From JANPCX01 sp050916095 (GTDB lineage Bacteria; Pseudomonadota; Gammaproteobacteria; Burkholderiales; Burkholderiaceae_C): a DNA stretch of 64,000 nt. Shown here one piece after another: positions 1-6,811 of the stretch. The stretch is taken from assembly GCA_050916095.1 (NCBI GenBank), contig CP050901.1, positions 1,674,001 through 1,738,000 on the forward strand, given 5' to 3'. The notes beneath the pieces are model-generated. The model worked only from the letters and a program-made list of their open reading frames with translations, was not told the DNA's origin and searched no databases. The translations under genes were made by a program, and so were the position numbers. Within the stretch, counting starts at the first letter, position 1. Each line of letters starts with the position of its first letter.

Positions 1-550
1 CCCAAGAAGGAAAAACAGGCGTCGCAGTCGTTACCTGCCTCAGAGAACTTTTTTAGTCTCTCCCGTGCATAGGCGCAAGCCTCTGCACCCGTTCAAAAGA
101 CGCGCTGCTGTGCACCGGCTGAGCAGCGACAGTCTCGTGCCCCCGTGGCCTCTATGCACTGCGCTTGTGCGCCGCCCGGTAAAGAAGGCCACCGTTTTTT
201 TTTAAGCGCACCCAGCCACCGCTGCTTGCGCCGCGAATTGCAAGAGCCAGCGTCGTCACTGGCGGCTAGCTGACAGTGACGACGCTCTAACATGGCTTTC
301 TCCCCTGTCAAGGGCCCAATTTTTGCCCCGTGACGGGGTGAAGTGACGAGCAAATGGAAGGCCCAAGCCATCGTTGGCAACGGACGCAAAATGCCGTTGT
401 CAAGGCTGCTGATGAGCGCCGCACAGAGCCTCGAGGTCGCAGATTATTTTGACCCCTCCCCCCACTGCGGGAATTTTTACGCCCACCCCCAACGTCAGTG
501 GGCCAGAGGACTCAGGCCCTGGGCTTTCAGTTTGCCTAAGAATTTTTTTA
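1..550. other. Hairpin-rich non-coding stretch at island edge
   Basis: I find no convincing gene here: the open frames lack ribosome binding sites and recognisable products. The stretch is full of inverted repeats. Positions 66-89 form GTGCAtAGGC-GCAA-GCCTcTGCAC, closed by a GNRA-type loop. Positions 249-261 and 274-286 are a perfect 13 bp inverted repeat (AGCGTCGTCACTG). Positions 326-338 form CCCCG-tga-CGGGG. T-rich tracts occur near 49-56 and 542-549. It runs into the tandem structured units that follow and may be a diverged part of the same array, which could continue beyond the left edge. Confidence 0.4.
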
Positions 551-819
551 GTGGATGAGGACTTGCTGCCCTTGTCCCATGGCGCGGTTGAATCTGCGCC
601 CGATTGACTTGCGTGGTGACAGCCCTGCTGTCACCACGCCGCCGAGTCCCCCGTCAGAGGACGCTCGAAGGTCAAGCCTTCGATTCGCAAGGGGTTGCCC
701 CCTTCACACTGGAGTGCGGTGTCGAACCGCCCCCGCTTTGAGTTGCCACGGCTTGACCGTGGCTGTCTCCGCCAGATTCCCGTCAGAGGATCAGCGAAGG
801 TTAGTTTTTTGCCTTTGCA
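551..819. repeat. Tandem structured unit, copy 1 (~269 bp)
   Basis: This unit begins GTGGATGAGG and ends shortly after CCCGTCAGAGGATCA. It contains successive hairpins: GGCGC/GCGCC (581-585, 596-600); a perfect 12 bp stem GCGTGGTGACAG/CTGTCACCACGC (611-622, 628-639); TCGAAGG/CCTTCGA (665-671, 677-683); AAGGGG/CCCCTT (689-694, 699-704); GCGGT/ACCGC (716-720, 726-730); and GCCACGG/CCGTGGC (745-751, 757-763). A T-run (805-810) follows. The same motif order recurs about 269 bp downstream. No plausible protein is encoded. Confidence 0.6.
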
Positions 820-1066
820 GTGGATGAGGTTCTGATGACCTTCATCCAGCGGCGCGGTTCGCCCCGCGCCCAAAGTCTCCGCATGGCCACAGCTCCGCTG
901 TCGCCATGCCGCCAGGTTCCCCGTCAGAGAACTTCAGAAGGTCAAGCCTTCGGATTGCAAGGGTTTGCGCCCTTCACCTTTGGTTGCGGCTTGTCCCGCA
1001 CCGCCCTTGAGTTGCCACGGCTTGACTGTGGTGGCCCACGTCAGATCCCCCGTCAGAGGATCAACC
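820..1066. repeat. Tandem structured unit, copy 2
   Basis: This is a second copy of the preceding unit, with the same order and spacing of hairpins but diverged sequence: GGCGCGG/CCGCGCC (851-857, 864-870), GCATGGCCACAG/CTGTCGCCATGC (881-892, 898-909), GAAGG/CCTTC, AAGGG/CCCTT (959-963, 970-974), TGCGG/CCGCA (985-989, 996-1000) and GCCACGG with CTGTGG (1014-1031). In the 12 bp stem, two positions changed on both sides relative to copy 1 (G-C to A-T, T-A to C-G), so pairing is kept. One C-C mismatch is present. Each unit carries CCCGTCAGAGRA twice. Confidence 0.6.
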
Positions 1067-1335
1067 ACTGAACGTGTGCGAAGCACACCCCTTGGACCCT
1101 GGGTCAATGGTCTGCTGTGTGAGCTGTACCCACAGGTACGACACACAGTGCCACATGCGCGTGCAACGCAGGCAAGTTGTACCCCTTTGCACAAACGGGA
1201 TTGGTGTCCCGTGTCCCTTGTGATTCCTACTCGCTGCGGCGTTTGGGATGGACAGAAACACTTACCGATTTTTTGGCACCACGTTTTCATTTTTGGTTTT
1301 CTTGTTTTTGCTCCGCTGTTTTCAAGAGGTACCCC
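1067..1335 (+). promoter_or_regulatory. Leader region of first integrase gene
   Basis: This is a non-coding leader between the structured repeats and the first recombinase. It holds a perfect small hairpin GTACC-CACA-GGTAC (1126-1139), a T-rich tract (about 1270-1320), and an AAGAGG ribosome binding site a few bases before the ATG at 1336. No clear sigma70 promoter stands out. Confidence 0.35.
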
Positions 1336-2202
1336 ATGCGCAACCTGAACCACGATTTCAAGAACCTTGCCCGTCGCAACCGAGATGGGTCGTTTGCGAC
1401 CCAGCATGACCGAGAGGTCATGCTGACCTTGGTCGCGAATCAATTGCACGAAGGGGGCTTCCGGCATCTACGGGCCACGGGGGTGCGCTCCAAGCATGTG
1501 GAGCATTTGGTGAACCGCTGGCATGAAGAAGGCATCAGCCCCGGCACCTTCAAGAACCGGATGAGCGCTTTGCGTTGGTTGGCCGAGAAGATCGGCAAAC
1601 AAAACATCGTGGCCCGTGAGAATGCGGCCTATGGCATTGCGGATCGGCGCCACGTGACGAATGAATCCAAGGCCCAGTTGTTGGAAATCGCACGCCTTGA
1701 TGTGGTGACCGATCCGTACACGGTGTTGTCGCTGAGGCTGCAAGAAGCCTTTGGTCTGCGGCGGGAGGAAAGCATCAAGCTGCAGCCCGTTTGGGCCGAT
1801 CGTGGCGATGTGTTGCGACTCAAGGCCAGTTGGACCAAAGGCGGCAAGGAGCGGGAAGTTCCGATCGTCACTGATGTACAGCGCCTAGCGTTGAACGATG
1901 CCAAACAGTTGGCGGGTTCAGCGTCCTTGATCCCTGAAGGCATGTCCTACCGCGACCAACTCAACCGCTTCAAGGCGCAAGCGGCCAAGGCGGGCATCAA
2001 CCGGGTGCATGGGCTGCGGCATCAATACGCGCAGCGGCGGTATCAACAGCTCACCGGATGGAAGGCTCCCGCAGCGGGTGGGCCAACTTCAAAGCAACTC
2101 AGTGCGGAGCAGAAGGCGTTGGACCGGCAAGCACGCCTTGTTGTCTCGCGTGAGCTGGGTCATGAGCGCGAGCAAATAACTTCGGTTTATTTAGGCCGCT
2201 GA
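1336..2202 (+). CDS. Tyrosine recombinase/integrase (Integrase_1-type)
   Basis: This 288-residue protein is a tyrosine site-specific recombinase of the kind found on integrative elements and plasmids. The N-terminal half (about residues 1-105) resembles a phage-integrase SAM-like DNA-binding domain. The C-terminal half carries the catalytic set: Arg in FGLRREES, HGLRHQYAQ (His-x-x-Arg), His in ELGHERE and a terminal Tyr in TSVYLGR, so the enzyme looks intact. The ATG at 1336 is chosen because AAGAGG lies just upstream. An in-frame extension to about 1177 has no such site. It lies directly after the structured repeats and 34 bp before the HTH gene, suggesting a recombination module. Family assignment is from motif recognition. 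Confidence 0.85.
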   Translation: MRNLNHDFKNLARRNRDGSFATQHDREVMLTLVANQLHEGGFRHLRATGVRSKHVEHLVNRWHEEGISPGTFKNRMSALRWLAEKIGKQNIVARENAAYGIADRRHVTNESKAQLLEIARLDVVTDPYTVLSLRLQEAFGLRREESIKLQPVWADRGDVLRLKASWTKGGKEREVPIVTDVQRLALNDAKQLAGSASLIPEGMSYRDQLNRFKAQAAKAGINRVHGLRHQYAQRRYQQLTGWKAPAAGGPTSKQLSAEQKALDRQARLVVSRELGHEREQITSVYLGR

Positions 2203-2236
2203 ACCAGAACCGCAATGCATGACTGGTCAGACCGCC

Positions 2237-2608
2237 ATGAACACGCTGGACCTGGTTCAAGCCGCACACCTGCTAAAGGTGCATCCAAAGACCTTGGAGC
2301 GTCTGGCACGCAGTGGTGCGGTTCCGGCCTGCAAGGTGGGACGCGCCTGGGTCTTTGTCGACGACTTGCTTCTTGAAATGCTGGTGTCAAAATCGACCTC
2401 GCGTGTGTCCGTGGTCGACTTACAGGAGAACTCTGAATGTCGCTCTACAGACGCAAGGACTCACCATTTTGGTGGGTCAAACTCCCGCTCATTCGCGGCG
2501 AGTCGAAGCCTTTACAGCAAAGCACTGGGACTGCCGATAAGCGGCAGGCGCAGCAGGTCCATGACCAGCTCGCCGCCGCCCGATGGGAGCAAGAACGGCT
2601 TGGTGTGA
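2237..2608 (+). CDS. Excisionase-like helix-turn-helix protein
   Basis: This 123-residue protein starts MNTLDLVQAAHLLKVHPKTL and carries an AlpA/MerR-like winged helix-turn-helix in its first 60 residues (VHPKTLERLARSGAVPACKVG, then a WVF strand). Such proteins bind att DNA as recombination directionality factors or regulate the neighbouring integrase. Its last 57 codons overlap the start of the following integrase in another frame. I recall homologues with a similar tail (a STxAKTxxxGG-like stretch and KALGL), so the overlap looks conserved rather than accidental. An in-frame ATG at 2219 is also possible. Confidence 0.7.
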   Translation: MNTLDLVQAAHLLKVHPKTLERLARSGAVPACKVGRAWVFVDDLLLEMLVSKSTSRVSVVDLQENSECRSTDARTHHFGGSNSRSFAASRSLYSKALGLPISGRRSRSMTSSPPPDGSKNGLV

Positions 2609-3471
2609 AGGCCCGGCACACCTGGGAAGAGGCGGTACTGCGCTGGCTCTTGGAAACGAAGCACAAGGCCACGCACGAAGATGACAAGGCAAAGCTTCGC
2701 TGGCTGGATTCTTACCTTGGAGGAAAGTACCTCGACGAGATCGACCGAACGCTGATTGACCGGATCAAGTTTGACCGCGAAAACGTCTCTTCGCACTCAA
2801 CAACAAACCGCTACTTGGCTTTGGTGAGAGCGATTCTCAAACGTGCTTGCAACGAGTGGGAATGGCTGGAACGGGTGCCCAAGTTCAAGTTGTTCAAGGA
2901 AACCGAAGGCCGGGTTCGTTCATTGACACCGCAGGAATTTCAGACGCTGTTGAATGAACTGCCGGAGCACTTGTTCGACATGGCGGTGTTCGCAGTGGCA
3001 ACCGGGCTCAGGCAAGCCAACGTGAAGGGCTTGCAGTGGTCACAGGTGGACTTGGAACGACAACATGCCTGGATTCCTGGAAGCCAGCACAAGAATGGCA
3101 AGCCGCATTCGGTGCCTTTGAACGACATGGCCTTAACTGTGTTGGGCAGGCAACTGGGCAAGCACCCGAGTTGTGTGTTCACTTACCAGGGTCAAGCCAT
3201 CGAGCAAGTCTCCACGCGGGCTTGGCGGCGGGCGCTGGAGCGGGCAGGGATTGCGGACTTTCGGTGGCACGATTTGCGGCACACGTTTGCGACATGGCAC
3301 CGGCAGGCCGGAACACCCACCCATGAGCTACAGCGGCTCGGTGGTTGGAAAACCGGCGTGATGGTGGAACGTTACGCCCATGTCGCACCCGAGGCGTTGC
3401 AAAGTGCGGCCAGCCGGTTGGATGGGTTTGGTGGCTACGATTTGGCTACGCCACAAAGGACAACGGCTTAG
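2437..3471 (+). CDS. Tyrosine integrase next to tRNA-Asn
   Basis: This 344-residue phage/island-type tyrosine recombinase has an AP2-like arm-binding N-terminus (SLYRRKDSPFWWVKL), a core-binding domain (about residues 60-150) and a catalytic domain with Arg in ATGLRQANVKGL, HDLRHTFATW, the LGGWK region and Tyr in VERYAHV. AGGAGA lies 8 bases before the ATG, and the start lies inside the upstream HTH gene. The gene ends 28 bp from the 3' end of tRNA-Asn, the usual position of an island integrase relative to its attachment site. The island should therefore extend leftwards out of the window. All catalytic residues appear present. Confidence 0.92.
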   Translation: MSLYRRKDSPFWWVKLPLIRGESKPLQQSTGTADKRQAQQVHDQLAAARWEQERLGVKARHTWEEAVLRWLLETKHKATHEDDKAKLRWLDSYLGGKYLDEIDRTLIDRIKFDRENVSSHSTTNRYLALVRAILKRACNEWEWLERVPKFKLFKETEGRVRSLTPQEFQTLLNELPEHLFDMAVFAVATGLRQANVKGLQWSQVDLERQHAWIPGSQHKNGKPHSVPLNDMALTVLGRQLGKHPSCVFTYQGQAIEQVSTRAWRRALERAGIADFRWHDLRHTFATWHRQAGTPTHELQRLGGWKTGVMVERYAHVAPEALQSAASRLDGFGGYDLATPQRTTA

Positions 3472-3500
3472 ACATTTCTGTCTAAGCCGTTGATTTTCTT
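3462..3500 (+). terminator. Intrinsic terminator after integrase
   Basis: A perfect 12 bp inverted repeat, AACGGCTTAGAC / GTCTAAGCCGTT, with a 6-base loop, overlaps the integrase stop codon and is followed by a T-rich tail (gattttctt). It lies between the integrase and the tRNA-Asn 3' end. Confidence 0.7.
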
Positions 3501-3575
3501 GGCTCCTCGACCTGGGCTCGAACCAGGGACCTACGGATTAACAGTCCGGCGCTCTACCGACTGAGCTATCGAGGA
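3500..3575 (-). tRNA. tRNA-Asn (GTT anticodon)
   Basis: The complement folds as a 76-nt tRNA. The acceptor stem is TCCTCGA with TCGAGGA, the D-arm contains AGCTCAGTCGGTAGAGC, the anticodon loop CTGTTAA carries GTT, and the T-arm contains GGTTCGAGCC. A genome-encoded CCA follows the discriminator G. The 3' half faces the integrase gene and is the expected attachment core of the island. Confidence 0.95.
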
Positions 3576-3587
3576 ATTGAGCCATAG

Positions 3588-3593
3588 ATTATA
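3588..3593 (-). promoter_or_regulatory. Candidate -10 box of tRNA-Asn
   Basis: A perfect TATAAT on the minus strand lies 12 bases before the tRNA 5' end. No good TTGACA is present at the right distance, so this remains a candidate. Confidence 0.35.
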
Positions 3594-3624
3594 GCCTTAA
3601 TTTTTTGGTCTTGACTACTGCCGA

Positions 3625-5829
3625 TCAAAGATCAGTTTGCACTGACAAGCGGAAGGTTCGCGGTGCCATGGGGTAGAGGTAGACGTGGTCGAACTGGTAA
3701 GGCGACTCGCGCCAGCGGCGTTGGTCGAACACGTTGCTCACACCGGCCCGCCAAATCCACTGGCTGGTGGATTTGTTCCCTGCACCGCCAGTGCGGTAAC
3801 GCAAGCCCAAATCCACCTGCTGGGTGCTGGGAATGCTGACGCTGTTGTCGGGCAGCACTTGTCGGCGGCTTTCAGAAACAACATCGGCCAACAATGCCAA
3901 ACCCTGCAGCGCAGCCACGTCGTAGCGCGCTTGCAGCTTCACCGTCGTGGTCGGCACGTTCACCGGCGTTTTGCCGTTGATGTTTGGGTCTTGGCTGTTT
4001 TGCCGCTTTGCGTGCAGCCACTGCAAGCCGCCCTGCAGTGACCACGGACCGCTGCGCAGGTTGGTGGTCAGCTCGATGCCTTGGTGGCGAGCTTGTCCAT
4101 CCGTCTGGCGCGTGCAGGTGCCGCCTGGGGTGTCGCTGAAACAATCTGGCCCGACGCTGGTTGAAACGGGGCGACTGATGTCAAACCACGCGACCGACCA
4201 GGCCAGGGGTCGGCCGCTCTTTTTCAGGCCAATCTCGGTTTGTCGGCTACGCAGTGCAGGCAAGGCCTGACCTGCATTGGTGAAGCGCGCGCGGTTGGGG
4301 GCTACATCGCTTTCAACGCCTTGGCCCCAACTGGCGTAGGCCGTGGTGTCGTCGTTCAGGGCAACGCTTGCCGCTAACCACGGGGTGGTGAACGATTGCT
4401 GGTAGCTCGTTGCACGCGAGCCATTGGTGCGAATGCTGTCGCGCTCCAATCGGCTGTGACGCAGGCCCAGCCACGCGGTGAGGTGGGGCGTGAATTTGAC
4501 CGCGTCGCGTACAAAAAATTCGGTGCTGCGCTCATCGCGGTTGGTGTTTTGATCGGTCAAGGCCGGGTCGGCCGGTGTGATGGCCGTGCCGATCACATTG
4601 CCGCTACCCACGTAGTTGTAGGCCTGCATCTGAAAACGTTGGATCAGCTTGTTCTGCTGCACGCCCCAGGAAAGCCGGTGTTCCAAATTGCCGGTTTGAA
4701 ATTGGCCATGCGCGGCCACCTCCAAGCTATGCAAACGGCGGCGCTCGTTTTCGCTGCGGAAGTCGTACATGTCAAAGCTGCCATCCGAACAGTAACGGTC
4801 GTAGCGCTCTTCTGCACTGCAGCCATAGGCGTAAGCGAGGCGGTCCTGGGTTCGCAGGCGTTGGCTAGCAGCATGGGCTGTCCAGCGCCACTGCGAATTC
4901 AGACGCTGGGTGTAACGCAGTGAGTAGGTGTCTGCGTCCATCACCACAGGCAAGGACCATGGCTGGTTGTTCAGGTTAATACGCGCATCGTTCACTGCGG
5001 GCAGCGTATTGCCCAGCAAACTGAAGCCGGGTTGGCTGCGCTGGCTGCGGTGGCTGGTTTCAAACTCCGCTTCCAAAAGAACGTCGGGGTTGATGCGCCA
5101 ATCACCGGCCACGGCCAACAAATTGCGGTGGCCTTGCAACTGACGTACGAAAGAATCCAAACGTTCATAAGCCGCATTCACCCGCAGGCCGAATGTTTGA
5201 TCCTTGCCAAATCGCTGGCTGATGTCCACCGCGCCCAAGAGTGCGCCGTTGTCTCGCCATTCCACGAAGGCGTTGCGCAGCGGCTCGGCCAAAGGGCGCT
5301 TCACCACCAAGTTGACCAAACCGCCTGGGCTGCTGACGCCAGTTTGCACGCCACTGGTGCCTTTGAGGATTTCGATGCGTTCTTTGTTGTCCAGTGGCAG
5401 CGAGGTTTCTGCGCTGATGGGCAAGCCATCACGTCGGAAGTTTCTGCGGTGGTCCACCACATACCCACGAATCGTCAGGTAGTCCCAATACCCTTCGCTG
5501 TTGTAGGCGTCGCTCACAGCGGGGTCGAGTTTGGTGGTGTTGGACAAACGCGAGAAGCTGCGGTCGCGCTGCGCCTCCAGGTTGATGGTGCTGGCTTGGA
5601 ACGGGGCCTTTGCGGCAGGGACGTCACCCCAACCGCTCACGTCAGCAGGTGGGTTGGCGCGGCCTGTCACCGTGACGGGTTCAAGTGTTGGGGTGTTCTG
5701 GTTGGTGGTCTGCGCCCAAAGGCTGCTGCTGATGCAAAGCAAAAGAGCGGCATGTGCAATGGGCTTCAGCGCTGAATGACGCTGATACTTGGTCGAGCGG
5801 GTCGTGTGTGATGCGAAGAAATTTGCCAT
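3625..5829 (-). CDS. TonB-dependent outer-membrane receptor (TPP-riboswitch controlled)
   Basis: This 734-residue outer-membrane receptor resembles the siderophore-receptor class. A signal peptide (about residues 15-40, hydrophobic AALLLCISSS, cut near LWA-QT) precedes a plug domain with VTVTGR, SEGYWDYLTIRGY and GTSGVQTGVSSPGGLVNLV. A 22-strand-type barrel follows, ending YPMAPRTFRLSVQTDL. The ATG at 5829 gives the best signal peptide; an in-frame ATG at 5886 would add 19 residues next to the riboswitch. The leader carries a TPP riboswitch, which implies that the cargo is thiamin, a precursor or a thiamin-related compound rather than iron. The substrate is inferred only from this control. 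Confidence 0.88.
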   Translation of the reverse strand: MANFFASHTTRSTKYQRHSALKPIAHAALLLCISSSLWAQTTNQNTPTLEPVTVTGRANPPADVSGWGDVPAAKAPFQASTINLEAQRDRSFSRLSNTTKLDPAVSDAYNSEGYWDYLTIRGYVVDHRRNFRRDGLPISAETSLPLDNKERIEILKGTSGVQTGVSSPGGLVNLVVKRPLAEPLRNAFVEWRDNGALLGAVDISQRFGKDQTFGLRVNAAYERLDSFVRQLQGHRNLLAVAGDWRINPDVLLEAEFETSHRSQRSQPGFSLLGNTLPAVNDARINLNNQPWSLPVVMDADTYSLRYTQRLNSQWRWTAHAASQRLRTQDRLAYAYGCSAEERYDRYCSDGSFDMYDFRSENERRRLHSLEVAAHGQFQTGNLEHRLSWGVQQNKLIQRFQMQAYNYVGSGNVIGTAITPADPALTDQNTNRDERSTEFFVRDAVKFTPHLTAWLGLRHSRLERDSIRTNGSRATSYQQSFTTPWLAASVALNDDTTAYASWGQGVESDVAPNRARFTNAGQALPALRSRQTEIGLKKSGRPLAWSVAWFDISRPVSTSVGPDCFSDTPGGTCTRQTDGQARHQGIELTTNLRSGPWSLQGGLQWLHAKRQNSQDPNINGKTPVNVPTTTVKLQARYDVAALQGLALLADVVSESRRQVLPDNSVSIPSTQQVDLGLRYRTGGAGNKSTSQWIWRAGVSNVFDQRRWRESPYQFDHVYLYPMAPRTFRLSVQTDL

Positions 5830-5904
5830 CGTGGTTCCGTGTTGCGATGGCAGGTCGGCGGCCCCAACAAAGCGTTGCCACGTCAAGTGGCGGCGATGCT
5901 TGGA

Positions 5905-5995
5905 GCATGCTTCCCTGCGCGAGGATTACCTCAATCAGGTTCAAAGGGACTTTCTCAGTCGAGCCGTGGCGAACACGGCCCAACACCCCTAGCGA
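5905..5995 (-). ncRNA. TPP riboswitch (THI element)
   Basis: Read on the minus strand, the leader has the hallmarks of a thiamin pyrophosphate riboswitch in order: GGGGTG (5985-5990), ACTGAGA (5953-5959), CCCTTTGAACCTGAT (5934-5948), GGTAAT (5925-5930) and GCGCAGGGAA (5911-5920). It ends about 75 bases before the chosen ATG. No T-tailed terminator hairpin lies between it and the start, so control of translation initiation is more likely than attenuation. Confidence 0.9.
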
Positions 5996-5997
5996 AT

Positions 5998-6018
5998 GCG
6001 GCAACAGTTTGTTGCCGC
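5998..6018. other. Short perfect hairpin before riboswitch
   Basis: GCGGCAACA and TGTTGCCGC form a 9 bp stem around a 3-base loop, between the end of the PLD gene and the riboswitch. There is no T-run on either strand. It may help end the long upstream operon or be part of the riboswitch leader. Confidence 0.3.
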
Positions 6019-6090
6019 AAGGGAGATTATCGCTTCAGTTGAAAGCCCATGGCCAGGGCAGGCCGAAGGGGCACCGCTCACACGCGGTGT

Positions 6091-6810
6091 TCACGCCGTG
6101 GACAGCGTCACCCACAAGGATTCAAACGCGGCATGAAACTGCCTGAGCAAGCCTGGGTCGTTGCTGAGTACCAGGTTCTCTTCGTTGTGTTCGCAGGCGC
6201 TGCGCGTCCAGTTGTAGCTGCCGTTGAGCAGCCAGCGGCGGTCGAAGAGGGCGTATTTGTGGTGCATGTGGGCGGGCGTGAAGTCAACCCGAACGTTGAT
6301 GCCCGCAGCGCGCAGCCTGTCAATGTCGCTGCCAGTATCAAAAGCCTTGTCATTGTCGGTGATCAAACGCACCACCACGCCGCGGCGGTGGGCTGCCAGA
6401 ACCTCCTGGCTGATGCGGTCGTCCGAGAGCGTGAAAACACAAATGTCCACGCACTCACGGCTGCTGCGTAATTGGCCCAGGATGGCGTTGAGGCAATCGG
6501 CTCCAGGACTGAAATAGGCCTGCGCACGGTGGCTGCCGCCAGCCGTGCGAGAGACATCCAGCGCGCGCATCACGCCCTCCAGCCAGCGCACCAGGGCTTG
6601 GGGTTCGGCTGATTCCAGCGTGCCAAGTTGTTGGCGCACCAACTCAAACGCCCCGTTGCGCAGTTGGCGCAGCCCTTCTTCTGGCAGCTGGGCATCACGC
6701 AGCGTTTGGGTGAGTTGGCGTTTTTCTTCGTCGCTGAGGCGGGCGTCTTGCAAGCTGTCTTGCAATTGCCGGCGCAAACTATGTAGCACCTCTTGGGCGG
6801 GGGCGGACAT
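6091..6810 (-). CDS. PLD-family phosphodiesterase
   Basis: This 239-residue protein has a predicted helical N-terminus (about residues 1-90) and one phospholipase D-type domain. The HxK(x)4D motif is HHKYALFD near residue 183, followed by GSYNWT; VDICVFTLSDDRI resembles the first strand of the fold. Single-motif PLD proteins of this type act as dimeric nucleases or lipid hydrolases (Nuc, PLD6-like). The gene starts one base after the stop of the giant ATPase and has AGGAAG upstream, so it is the last gene of the PspA/flotillin operon. Substrate is unknown: membrane phospholipid or nucleic acid are both possible. Confidence 0.8.
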   Translation of the reverse strand: MSAPAQEVLHSLRRQLQDSLQDARLSDEEKRQLTQTLRDAQLPEEGLRQLRNGAFELVRQQLGTLESAEPQALVRWLEGVMRALDVSRTAGGSHRAQAYFSPGADCLNAILGQLRSSRECVDICVFTLSDDRISQEVLAAHRRGVVVRLITDNDKAFDTGSDIDRLRAAGINVRVDFTPAHMHHKYALFDRRWLLNGSYNWTRSACEHNEENLVLSNDPGLLRQFHAAFESLWVTLSTA

Positions 6811-6811
6811 A

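Noticed and set aside
551..1066. CRISPR array
   Set aside because: There are only two diverged copies of a 269 bp unit, with no short identical repeats separated by unique spacers and no cas genes.
551..1066. Integron attC cassette array
   Set aside because: I could not find paired GTTRRRY/RYYYAAC core sites, and no gene cassettes lie between the hairpins. The neighbouring recombinases are not IntI-like.
934..1467. Open reading frames through the structured region (both strands)
   Set aside because: There are no ribosome sites and no recognisable products, and they run across hairpins and into the integrase gene.
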